Position numbers and translations under genes: made by a program
Part shown: piece after piece, positions 5,825 through 12,530 of the stretch
Numbering within the stretch: the stretch's first letter is position 1
Layout: each line of letters starts with the position of its first letter
The notes under the pieces: model-generated
Seen by the model: only the letters and a program-made list of their open reading frames with translations
What the model was told of the DNA's origin: nothing
Databases searched by the model: none
NCBI GenBank assembly: GCA_029983505.1
Contig: JASBZK010000044.1
Span: 1-15,174 of the forward strand
Direction of reading: 5' to 3'
Length of the DNA: 15,174 nucleotides
Source of the DNA: Porphyromonas sp.
Lineage (GTDB): Bacteria > Bacteroidota > Bacteroidia > Bacteroidales > Porphyromonadaceae

Positions 5825-7930
5825 TTACTTATTGTCTCGGTACTTTTCCAGACCGCTATTGAGCCAGTCGATGTACTTCTGTATATCCTCGTCAAAGCCG
5901 TAGCTCGGTCCCAAGGGACGCCCCTGATTGTCGAGCATCACATAGAAAGGCTGTGCGTTGCTTCCAAACTTGTACCTCTGGAAGTAGCTCCACTTATCGC
6001 CCACGGTCTTGAGCTTGGTTTCTCTGCCGTTTTCCTGCACCTTGATGATTTCGGGCAGCTTGGTCTTGTCGTCGACGAGGACCGTCACGAGGACGAACTC
6101 ATTATCGATAAGGTCTTTCACCTTGGGGTCGGTCCATACGGCAGCCTCCATCTTACGGCAGTTGACGCATCCGTAGCCCGAGAAGTCGAGCAGCATAGGC
6201 TTACCGGACTGAGCCGCGGCAGCCATACCTGCATTGTAGTCCATATACTTGGCGTGGACTTCGTCGTCATAGAGGTTGAAGTCCTGCGTGTAGAGGGGCG
6301 GAGCAAAAGCGCTGATGGACTTCAGAGGCGCGCCCCACAAGCCCGGCACCATATAGACGGCAAAGGCAAGGGAAATCATCCCCATAAAGAGACGGGGCAC
6401 CGAAACGTGATCGGAAGGCGCATCCATCTCGAAGCGCAGTTTACCGAGGAGGTAAAGCCCGAGCAAGGTAAAGATTATGATCCAGAGCGAGACGAAGACT
6501 TCACGGTCGAGGATGCCCCAGCCGTATGCGAGGTCGGCCACGGAGAGGAACTTGAGGGCGAAAGCGAGCTCCAAAAACGCGAGGACGACCTTGACGGAAT
6601 TCATCCAGCCCCCACTCTTCGGCATGCTCTTGAGCATATTCGGGAAGATGGCGAAGAGGGAGAAAGGCAGTGCCAGAGCGAGTGCGAAGCCAAACATCCC
6701 CGTAGCCGGCGCCCAGATGGTGCCCTTAGTCGCCGCATCCACCAGGAGCGTACCGATAATGGGACCCGTGCAGGAAAAAGACACGAGCACGAGCGTGAAG
6801 CTCATAAAGAAGATGCTCAGAAGTCCGCCCGTCTTCTCGGCCTTTCGGTCCAGACCGTTAATCCAAGACTCGGGCAGTACGATCTCGAAAGCGCCGAAAA
6901 AGCTGATCGCGAAGACGACGAGCATCAGGAAGAATATGATATTGAAGACCGCACTTGTGGCGAGCGAGTTCAGCGCACTGGCTCCGAAGATCCCCGTAAT
7001 CAGAAGCCCCAAGGCGAGGTATATCACGATGATGGCGACACCATATATAATAGCGTCGCGAATGGACTTCCGACGGTCGTCCGTCCTTTTGAGGAAGAAA
7101 GAGACCGTCATCGGTATCATCGGCCAGACACAAGGGGTCAGAAGAGCGATGAGACCGCCGAGGAATCCGAGGATAAAGATGCTCAAAAGGGAGGTGTCTT
7201 TTCCCCGATAGTTGGAGTCACCGAAGGCTTTCAGCTCGTCAATGACGGGTACCCAAAGGGGATTCTCCGGACCTACGATGTCGGCTCCTGCAGCAAGCGC
7301 AACCGGCGCAGCTTCGGCACCCGAAGCCGAAACATTTTCGGCCTGTACCCCGAGGGAGTCCGGGTCTGTGACAGAATCACCCGAGACACGTACCTCGGAG
7401 TCACTCCCGGCCTGTACCTCGTTATTCGCCATCTTGAGCGGCGTCTTCAAGTCCTTGGGACCGATTTCAAAGCTGACGCGCGTAGGCGGCGTGCACATCT
7501 TATCGTCGCAAGCTTGGTAGACGAGGTCACCGGAGAGGCTGAAAGCAGCAGGATCCGTGATTTGGAACTTTTGAATGACCTTGAACGGCTTATCGAACCA
7601 CTCGAGATCCATATCAAAAACAGGGTCGTGGAGCTTAGTCGGTTTGATGTCCGTGGTGGGTTTGCCGAGGGCCTTAAGACCCTTCGCTTCGTCGACTTCT
7701 ATCGCCGTCGCGTTGGGACCACCGGCGGGTATATTCAGTCCGTAGACGTGGAAGTGACCAAGGGGCTGGCCGGAGAATGTGAGCGTGAGGACGCCGTCTT
7801 CTGTATTTGAATGGCTGACTTCCCATCTGGCGGCCTCCACCATCTGGGCATGTGCTTCCGGTCTGATCCAGGAGAGCGCACCGAGGAAGAGCGGCAGGAG
7901 GACGAGAAGTCTCGAGAGTCTGGAGTTCAT
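5825..7930 (-). CDS. dsbD: DsbD-type thiol:disulfide interchange protein
   Basis: A 701-residue inner-membrane reductase carrying electrons from cytoplasmic thioredoxin to periplasmic thiol proteins. All three DsbD modules are present. A signal peptide (ending near AHAQ) is followed by an N-terminal immunoglobulin-like domain with the cysteine pair C141 and C146 (ACDDKMC). The eight-helix membrane domain (about 235-520) has its two redox cysteines in TPCVWPM (C267) and FSCTGP (C387). The C-terminal thioredoxin domain has C588-V-N-C591. The linker between the first two modules (about 165-225) is low in complexity, rich in Ala, Ser, Gly and Asp. It contains four units of the 23-base-spaced repeat family (residues ~171-197). 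The gene lies 42 bases after the pseudouridine synthase stop and 10 bases before mazG. Confidence 0.95.
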   Translation of the reverse strand: MNSRLSRLLVLLPLFLGALSWIRPEAHAQMVEAARWEVSHSNTEDGVLTLTFSGQPLGHFHVYGLNIPAGGPNATAIEVDEAKGLKALGKPTTDIKPTKLHDPVFDMDLEWFDKPFKVIQKFQITDPAAFSLSGDLVYQACDDKMCTPPTRVSFEIGPKDLKTPLKMANNEVQAGSDSEVRVSGDSVTDPDSLGVQAENVSASGAEAAPVALAAGADIVGPENPLWVPVIDELKAFGDSNYRGKDTSLLSIFILGFLGGLIALLTPCVWPMIPMTVSFFLKRTDDRRKSIRDAIIYGVAIIVIYLALGLLITGIFGASALNSLATSAVFNIIFFLMLVVFAISFFGAFEIVLPESWINGLDRKAEKTGGLLSIFFMSFTLVLVSFSCTGPIIGTLLVDAATKGTIWAPATGMFGFALALALPFSLFAIFPNMLKSMPKSGGWMNSVKVVLAFLELAFALKFLSVADLAYGWGILDREVFVSLWIIIFTLLGLYLLGKLRFEMDAPSDHVSVPRLFMGMISLAFAVYMVPGLWGAPLKSISAFAPPLYTQDFNLYDDEVHAKYMDYNAGMAAAAQSGKPMLLDFSGYGCVNCRKMEAAVWTDPKVKDLIDNEFVLVTVLVDDKTKLPEIIKVQENGRETKLKTVGDKWSYFQRYKFGSNAQPFYVMLDNQGRPLGPSYGFDEDIQKYIDWLNSGLEKYRDNK
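7340..7418. repeat. 23-base-spaced decamer repeat, cluster F, inside dsbD
   Basis: On the plus strand, decamers begin at 7340 (GGCCTGTACC), 7363 (GGTCTGTGAC), 7385 (GACACGTACC) and 7409 (GGCCTGTACC), with spacings 23, 22 and 24. GGTCTGTACC- and GATACGTACC-type units of clusters D and E match these closely. The span from first to last unit is 69 bases, three periods, and a multiple of three, so the dsbD frame is kept. The encoded residues (~171-197) include VQAGSDSEVRVSGDS and lie in the interdomain linker, where insertion is likely tolerated. This is the only coding copy seen in the window. Confidence 0.7.
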
Positions 7931-7972
7931 CTGTGTGAAAACGTTTGTATCTTAAAAGGATGAAGGGAATTA

Positions 7973-8998
7973 TTATCGCTTGCGGTCGGGTCTTCCTTTT
8001 TCGGCAGGGAATCCGGGACGGTTTTCGCGGGTCTCCGGGGCACCCGGGCGTACGCGTTTCTCTAAAGTGATGCTCTGAGCGGGACCGTTGTCGGACTTAA
8101 GCAATTCGAAGAAATGGGCAGGGAACTTCCGCTCAAAAGAGAGGAACTCGTGCGTCAGAGGATGTACGAACGCCACTTTCGTCTGGACGAGACCTATCTT
8201 CTCTTTGGTCGTAAAGACGGACCGGCTTCGCACATCGCCAAAGATCGCGAGGTCATTCTCTTTGATCAGGGTGCGGAGGTTGTAGAGACGGGGACCTCTG
8301 ACAGAGAGCTCGACGATGGACATCCCCCCTTTGGGACCTGTCTTAAGCACCCGGTAAGCGGCAGAGACCGTCTTAGTCACCTTACCGTCCCTGTCCTTGG
8401 TCTCGTGCGAGAGGACGCCCTCTTTTGCGGGCATCTCGCCTTCAATGCAGAGCACAAAAAGCTGCGCCTTGAGGAGATTGCCCCACTGTTTGACCATCGC
8501 CTCCTTGGCGGGGATATTTTTGGCAAAGAGTACGAACCCCTCGCTGTTTTTGTCCAGACGGTTGAGCATAAAGAGCATCGCACCGGGGCCGTTTTGCTCC
8601 TTGAGCGCCTGGCTCAGAACCCAGATCGCGGTCTGGGTCCGGTCTTTATGGCTGGTATTGACGGTGGGTATGCCGGCTTTTTTGTAGACAAGGAGCAAGT
8701 CCTCGTCCTCCCATATCTTTTCGAGAAGGGGGTGAGTAAAGTCTTTCGGCTTTACGCCCGAGTGCACCGTCACGACGGCACCGGGGGAGAGTACCTCGGT
8801 GGCCTTGGTGAGGATCTTGCCGTCTATGGAGACGCGCCCCGATCGGAGCAACTGTTTGGCGGAAGTGCGGGTCCTGCCGGATTTCTCCTGCACAAGTGCG
8901 AGCACAACTTCGCCTCCAAGGGCTTTGTAGCGCTCCCGGACAGGTGTGGGGTTTTCGTGTACGAAGTCCTCAGAGTAACTTCTTCCGGTGTCGGACAT
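7973..8998 (-). CDS. RluA-like RNA pseudouridine synthase with S4 domain, divergent
   Basis: A 341-residue protein with an N-terminal S4 RNA-binding domain (about 35-80, including RSGRVSIDGK) and a RluA-type catalytic domain. In the family these isomerise uridine to pseudouridine in rRNA or tRNA. The catalytic motif reads LNRLDKNSEG: the usual HRLD histidine is N146, but the catalytic aspartate D149 is kept. The later family motif GRxHQIR reads PRLYNLR (R237, R242 kept), followed by IFGD. A basic Arg/Pro/Lys-rich tail covers about 311-341. The start at 8998 (MSDTGRSYSEDF) is chosen because the candidate promoter at 9105-9135 would initiate near 9098, leaving no leader for the upstream ATG at 9097. 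First gene of the operon with dsbD and mazG. The modified RNA position is unknown. Confidence 0.85.
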   Translation of the reverse strand: MSDTGRSYSEDFVHENPTPVRERYKALGGEVVLALVQEKSGRTRTSAKQLLRSGRVSIDGKILTKATEVLSPGAVVTVHSGVKPKDFTHPLLEKIWEDEDLLLVYKKAGIPTVNTSHKDRTQTAIWVLSQALKEQNGPGAMLFMLNRLDKNSEGFVLFAKNIPAKEAMVKQWGNLLKAQLFVLCIEGEMPAKEGVLSHETKDRDGKVTKTVSAAYRVLKTGPKGGMSIVELSVRGPRLYNLRTLIKENDLAIFGDVRSRSVFTTKEKIGLVQTKVAFVHPLTHEFLSFERKFPAHFFELLKSDNGPAQSITLEKRVRPGAPETRENRPGFPAEKGRPDRKR

Positions 8999-9104
8999 AA
9001 GCGGACGTAATCTAATTCGCCCCGAAGCAATCCGTGGCGGGGTTAAAATGGGGATGGGAGCCGGAAGTCTGTCCCAAGCGGGGACGGGAACGCCCACCGG
9101 TGCG

Positions 9105-9135
9105 CAAATGTAACCAATTGCGCCCTCCCAAGAAA
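9105..9135 (-). promoter_or_regulatory. Candidate promoter of the pseudouridine synthase-dsbD-mazG operon
   Basis: On the minus strand, TTT (9133-9135), 20 bases, then TACATTTG (9105-9112) fits the Bacteroidota promoter layout. The predicted start is near 9098, about 100 bases before the ATG at 8998. The distance is reasonable, and the three genes downstream are tightly spaced. Confidence 0.55.
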
Positions 9136-9138
9136 GAA

Positions 9139-9174
9139 ATTAGGGATTAGTAAATCACCATTAGGGATTAGTAA
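9139..9174 (+). repeat. 15-base direct repeat, two copies
   Basis: ATTAGGGATTAGTAA occurs at 9139-9153 and again at 9160-9174, a period of 21. It lies immediately upstream of the candidate operon promoter. It could be a duplicated regulator site or a simple tandem duplication. It is unrelated in sequence to the GGTACGTAYC family. Confidence 0.7.
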
Positions 9175-9210
9175 CTATAAAAGACCCACCTACGGCTGTG
9201 CGACAAACGA

Positions 9211-9312
9211 GATACGTACCGAAAACTATTTTTCGCACGTACCGGGAATAGAAAAAGGTACAGACCGAAAAACTTTTCTGATACGTACCAAAATAATTCC
9301 CTCACGTACAGG
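9211..9312 (-). repeat. 23-base-spaced decamer repeat, cluster D (5 units)
   Basis: Decamers at 9211 (GATACGTACC), 9234 (CGCACGTACC), 9257 (GGTACAGACC), 9280 (GATACGTACC) and 9303 (CACGTACAGG) are all exactly 23 bases apart. Several intervening stretches are themselves A/T-rich and symmetric (GAAAA...TTTTTC type). The cluster starts 7 bases beyond the 3' end of the MBL-fold hydrolase gene and lies upstream of the next operon's promoter. It reads mostly opposite to cluster A on the plus strand. Confidence 0.85.
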
Positions 9313-9318
9313 TACCCC

Positions 9319-10101
9319 CTAAGCCTCAAACGTCAGACCGTCGTAGCCGGCATGGACGTGGGGCGGGAGCATCGCCGTAATCTCGTCGTGCGTCCCGAAG
9401 CTGTGTGCGAAGTGGGTAAAGTAGGTCTCACCCGTCGGGGCTATGGCTGTCCGCACATCAAGCGCTTCGGAGAGCGAGAGGTGCGTGGGGTGCGGCTCTA
9501 TCCTCAGGGCATTGAGGACGAGAGTATGGGTGTGTCCCCGCAGCACGCTCATCGTCTCATCGGGGAGGGTCTTCGCATCCGTGATGTAGACGAAGTCGCC
9601 CACCTTGAAGCCCAAGATCGGCAAGCGTCCGTGCGTCACCCGTATCGGTTCGACCACGAAGCCGGGTGCGACCTCTATCGGGACAAAAGGAGATGCGGAG
9701 TGGAGATCGAGGTGCGGCACGCCCGGATAAGGGTGTGCCATAAAGACATAAGGGAGACGCGTCCGAATCGCGTGGATGACATTGTCCTCGGCATAGATGG
9801 GGCAAGAAAGACCGTGCCGGATGAGGGGACGCATATCGTCCAGACCGCCGAGGTGGTCGTAGTGTTCGTGCGTGATAAAGAGCGCATCAAGGGAGCCTAT
9901 GTCTTCTCTAATCATCTGCTCCCTGAAGTCGGGACCGCAGTCGATGACGACACGGTGGCTGCCTTTCCTAAGGAGTACGGAAGCTCTCAGTCGCTTATCT
10001 CTCGGATCGGAGGACACGCAGGTCTTGCAGTGGCAGCCGATCTCGGGGACGCCCGTGGAGGTAGCGGTGCCGAGAAAAGTAACCGATAGGTCACCCGTCA
10101 T
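9319..10101 (-). CDS. PhnP-like MBL-fold metal-dependent hydrolase
   Basis: A 260-residue metallo-beta-lactamase-fold protein resembling PhnP, a cyclic phosphodiesterase. Visible features are GTATSTGVPEIGC, the zinc-site cysteines C23, C25 and C28 (CHCKTC), DCGPDFR at 55-60, and the metal motif HEHYDH at 78-83 followed by GGLDD. H157 and D175 (ITDAKT) and the C-terminal THFAH are further likely ligands. No phn genes are nearby, so its substrate is unknown; phosphodiester or another cyclic ester is a family-based guess. Its ATG overlaps the murB stop (ATGA, 4 bases), implying translational coupling in the SPOR-murB-MBL operon. Confidence 0.92.
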   Translation of the reverse strand: MTGDLSVTFLGTATSTGVPEIGCHCKTCVSSDPRDKRLRASVLLRKGSHRVVIDCGPDFREQMIREDIGSLDALFITHEHYDHLGGLDDMRPLIRHGLSCPIYAEDNVIHAIRTRLPYVFMAHPYPGVPHLDLHSASPFVPIEVAPGFVVEPIRVTHGRLPILGFKVGDFVYITDAKTLPDETMSVLRGHTHTLVLNALRIEPHPTHLSLSEALDVRTAIAPTGETYFTHFAHSFGTHDEITAMLPPHVHAGYDGLTFEA

Positions 10102-11144
10102 GGCATCAGTTCGTCGATGGAGTGTTGGGCGCCACTGCGGACGAAGCGCACTTCGGGAGAGATCTCGATCCCGAACTTATCCCGGACGCACTTTTGTACG
10201 AAAGCGGAGAAGTCGGCGATCTCCTTGGCGGTTGCCCCGCCATAATTAACGAGGACGAGGGGCTGCTTGGGGTAAGTGCCTACGTTGCCCTCTCTCTTGC
10301 CTTTAAGTCCGCACTCCTGGATAAGCCAGGCGGCGGGAACCTTTACCCGTCCGTCTTCGGACTGAAAATGCGGAGCATCCGGGTACAGGGCGGAGAGCTT
10401 GGTGAAGTCTTCGCGGGAGACGAAGGGGTTCATAAAGAAGCTGCCGGCATTCGGCAGGACGTCCGGGTTCGGGAGCTTTTCCTCCCTTAGCTTGATGACG
10501 ACCTTAGCCACGTCACAGGGTGTGAGGTCGGGCTTCGTGCGCAGCTCTTGGAGACCGCGGTAGGAGAGCTCGGGACGGTAGTCCTTATGCAGGATGAGGT
10601 CTATGCCCGTAACGAGAGCGTGTGCCATCTCCGGTTCCTTGAAGACGGAGTGACGGTAGCCGTAATGTGCTTCGGTGGCGGGGAGGGCGTGCTTTTCGCC
10701 CGTCCTCAAGTCCACGTAATGCACGGCACGGAGTACGTCCTTAATCTCGCGTCCGTAGGCGCCGATGTTCTGCACCGCGGCAGCGCCGCACTCTCCCGGG
10801 ATGAGGGCGAGGTTCTCTATGCCCCACAGACCTTTCCGAGCCGCTTCCATCACGAGCTCGTGCCAGACTTTCCCGCCCCCTATGTGGAGGGAGACTTCGT
10901 GGCGCGTCTCGTCCGTCACCTTCACAGAATCATCCGTATAGTGGAGTACGGCACCCTTGAAGTCGCCTTGGAAGAGCAAATTGCTTCCGCCCCCTATCGC
11001 GATGAACGGCAGGGTGCGGAAGTATTCGTCTTGTGCCAAAATCTCCGCGTCTCCCTCGCTTTCGAGCTCGATAAAGTAGACTGCTTTAGCCTCTATCGCG
11101 AAAGTATTGTGAGGAAGAAGTGGATGACTTTCGTGTATCTTCAT
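10098..11144 (-). CDS. murB: UDP-N-acetylenolpyruvoylglucosamine reductase MurB
   Basis: A 348-residue FAD-dependent reductase that converts UDP-GlcNAc-enolpyruvate to UDP-MurNAc in the cytoplasm, the second committed step of peptidoglycan synthesis. The FAD-binding segment has IGGGSNLLF (50-58), and the conserved PGECGAAAVQNIGAYG lies at 116-131. The catalytic set is visible: R164 in YRHSVFK, the proton donor S235 in NAGSFFMNP, and E331 in SPEVRFV. The Tyr-loop layout and length fit the type I (E. coli-like) enzyme. It lies 12 bases after the SPOR-protein stop and overlaps the next gene by 4 bases. Confidence 0.96.
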   Translation of the reverse strand: MKIHESHPLLPHNTFAIEAKAVYFIELESEGDAEILAQDEYFRTLPFIAIGGGSNLLFQGDFKGAVLHYTDDSVKVTDETRHEVSLHIGGGKVWHELVMEAARKGLWGIENLALIPGECGAAAVQNIGAYGREIKDVLRAVHYVDLRTGEKHALPATEAHYGYRHSVFKEPEMAHALVTGIDLILHKDYRPELSYRGLQELRTKPDLTPCDVAKVVIKLREEKLPNPDVLPNAGSFFMNPFVSREDFTKLSALYPDAPHFQSEDGRVKVPAAWLIQECGLKGKREGNVGTYPKQPLVLVNYGGATAKEIADFSAFVQKCVRDKFGIEISPEVRFVRSGAQHSIDELMP

Positions 11145-11156
11145 TTCGAGGCGCTT

Positions 11157-11639
11157 TTAGTAGGCGCGCATCAGGATCCAGGCGTCGGAAAAAAGAGGTG
11201 CAAAACGGCTCTTGATGCTCTCGCGGGAAGTCACGGCTTCGCTCTTTGTGTCGAAGCTCGTCACGATGACGCGGTACATTCCTTCTTCGTTTTGGGCAAG
11301 GATGGCGGGGAAGCCCTCACCGAGCATACGCTCACGGAGCGAGCGGGCGTTGGTGATGTTTTGGAAGCTGCCGATGACGACGCTGTAAGCCTTCAGCCCG
11401 TTAGCGTCTGCACCGTCTGCGGGGGTCACTTTCTCCTCGCGGACAGAGGCGTCTTCGGCAGCCACGGGAGCCGGCATCGGACGGACTTCGTCCTCGGTGG
11501 CGGTTTGCTGGGCTATCTGGCGCTGTTGGGCACGCTCATAGGCGGCATGGTAGGCGCTTTGCTTGGGCTTGCAAGAGGTAAAAGAGAGGGAGAGCGCCAC
11601 GGCTGCGACGGTCACTGCAAAAATCTTGGACATATTCAT
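11157..11639 (-). CDS. SPOR-domain lipoprotein
   Basis: A 160-residue protein. It has a lipoprotein signal with lipobox SFTSC (lipidated cysteine at residue 23), a Gln/Ala/Glu-rich linker (about 24-80), and a C-terminal SPOR domain (about 83-158, from AYSVVIGSFQN to DAWILMRAY). In the family SPOR domains bind denuded glycan strands of septal or turning-over peptidoglycan. Translation could also start two codons later at the second ATG. It is the first gene of an operon with murB, which fits a wall-linked role. It has its own well-formed promoter at 11692-11722. Confidence 0.9.
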   Translation of the reverse strand: MNMSKIFAVTVAAVALSLSFTSCKPKQSAYHAAYERAQQRQIAQQTATEDEVRPMPAPVAAEDASVREEKVTPADGADANGLKAYSVVIGSFQNITNARSLRERMLGEGFPAILAQNEEGMYRVIVTSFDTKSEAVTSRESIKSRFAPLFSDAWILMRAY

Positions 11640-11691
11640 ACGCTTAATATAATATGTGTTTGGTTTGTTTCCAAAAAACTATTTTCAGAGA

Positions 11692-11722
11692 CAAAGGTAG
11701 CTTTTTACCGCGTAACCCGCAA
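11692..11722 (-). promoter_or_regulatory. Promoter of the SPOR-murB-MBL operon
   Basis: On the minus strand, TTG (11720-11722), exactly 20 bases, then TACCTTTG (11692-11699) is a near-ideal Bacteroidota promoter. The predicted start is near 11685, about 46 bases before the ATG at 11639. Confidence 0.72.
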
Positions 11723-11796
11723 GAGGGAGACGCCAAACCCTCCCAAAGAGGCCTTTGAAAAAGGACTCGGAATAGGAAAACGTCAGTTTTTCGTAT

Positions 11797-11925
11797 GAGA
11801 CTTTGCAGAATGCCTCAGATGCAAGGCACTAAGGCTGAGGGCGACGGGAGTGTACTAACCGTACTCTTGGCCATGTCCCGAATGCCGATAGTAACGCAGC
11901 AGATGAGGTATTATGCAAAGGTCTC
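11797..11925. repeat. 129-base imperfect inverted repeat
   Basis: The left arm (11797-11822, GAGACTTTGCA...CCTCAGATGC) and right arm (about 11899-11925, GCAGATGAGG...TGCAAAGGTCTC) are inverted copies of about 26 bases with a few differences. Pairing resumes inside: GGCGACGGGA near 11840-11849 with TCCCGAATGCC near 11876-11886, and a small hairpin sits around GAGTGTACTAACCGTACTC. There is no coding potential. It could be a palindromic mobile element or a structured RNA. It sits between the divergent SPOR operon and the tRNA-Tyr/rho unit. Confidence 0.65.
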
Positions 11926-11944
11926 CCCAAAAGGGAAGTCGCGA

Positions 11945-12024
11945 GATACGTACCGGGAGACTTTTCCCGGTCTGTACCGGAGAAGCGTCCGGGTCCGGGC
12001 AAAAAAAGTTTCTCGGTCTGTACC
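11945..12024. repeat. 23-base-spaced decamer repeat, cluster E (4 units)
   Basis: Decamers at 11945 (GATACGTACC), 11969 (GGTCTGTACC), 11992 (GGTCCGGGCA, degenerate) and 12015 (GGTCTGTACC) are spaced 24, 23 and 23. The cluster follows the 129-base inverted repeat by 19 bases and ends 76 bases before the candidate tRNA-Tyr promoter. Confidence 0.8.
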
Positions 12025-12100
12025 CCGCCGTGGGGGCTCTTTCACGCGCCATTGTAGGGCAAAAGCAGACCGAAAAAGAGAGGAATCGCGCGGAAGATGG

Positions 12101-12130
12101 TTTCTATTTCCGCAGAAATAGGTACCTTTG
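12101..12130 (+). promoter_or_regulatory. Candidate promoter of tRNA-Tyr
   Basis: TTT (12101-12103), a 19-base spacer and TACCTTTG (12123-12130) fit the Bacteroidota promoter pattern. The predicted start is near 12137, about 69 bases before the mature tRNA. It may also drive rho by read-through. Confidence 0.6.
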
Positions 12131-12205
12131 CAGCGTACGAGGAGGTCGAAAAGGCACTTGAAGATCTCCAACGGCACCTTTATCAGGCTATTAAACCGAA
12201 AAAGA

Positions 12206-12288
12206 GGGCAGTTACCAGAGTGGCCAAATGGGGCTGACTGTAACTCAGCTGACGTTCGTCTTCGGTGGTTCGAATCCATCACTGCCCA
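12206..12288 (+). tRNA. tRNA-Tyr (anticodon GTA)
   Basis: An 83-base class II tRNA. The acceptor arm GGGCAGT (12206-12212) pairs with ACTGCCC (12281-12287), with discriminator A at 12288. The anticodon stem GCTGA/TCAGC holds the loop CTGTAAC with anticodon GTA at 12240-12242. There is a long variable arm (GACG-TT-CGTC) and a T arm GGTGG-TTCGAAT-CCATC. The 3' CCA is not encoded. The long variable arm and GTA anticodon identify tyrosine. Confidence 0.96.
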
Positions 12289-12530
12289 CTTCTCAAAAAG
12301 ACCTTTCGGTCAGAAACAATTTCAAACTTTCCCCCAAAGCTTCGCACACATCCTTCCTCCGGTTCCACCTTTGTCCGGAGCGCTGCGGGTGGCGGCTTCG
12401 GACTTCGACGAGGGCAAGGCACCTTTTCTTGCAGTAAGAAGTTCTCCGGCTTTTTGCACACAAAAGTTTGGGCGCTGCTTTGTTGGCGGGAATACTCCAA
12501 TACAGAAACATCGATCATTTACCGCTATTT
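12289..12530 (+). other. Leader between tRNA-Tyr and rho
   Basis: This 242-base stretch has no credible gene. A short GACC-TTTC-GGTC hairpin lies at 12300-12311 just after the tRNA, but no T-run follows, so it is more likely a processing or folding feature than a terminator. I find no strong TAnnTTTG promoter for rho; rho may be read from the tRNA promoter or from a weak site. A long leader would suit autoregulation of rho, but the sequence does not prove it. Confidence 0.4.

Noticed and set aside
5815..5895. Upstream start for MazG
   Set aside because: It would overlap dsbD by over 70 bases and add residues not seen in the family. The start at 5814 gives the normal length.
5747..7810. Plus-strand open frame of 687 codons, antisense to dsbD
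   Set aside because: It arises from the codon bias of dsbD on the other strand. The translation is compositionally odd, with runs of charged residues and no family signature, whereas dsbD has all its redox cysteines.
8999..9097. Upstream start for the pseudouridine synthase (33 extra residues)
   Set aside because: The extension is Pro/Arg-rich with no homology, and its ATG coincides with the predicted transcription start.
12468..12530. Upstream start for Rho (21 extra residues)
   Set aside because: The family's N-terminal sequence begins at MANTYNISALNEM. The extra residues look like translated leader.
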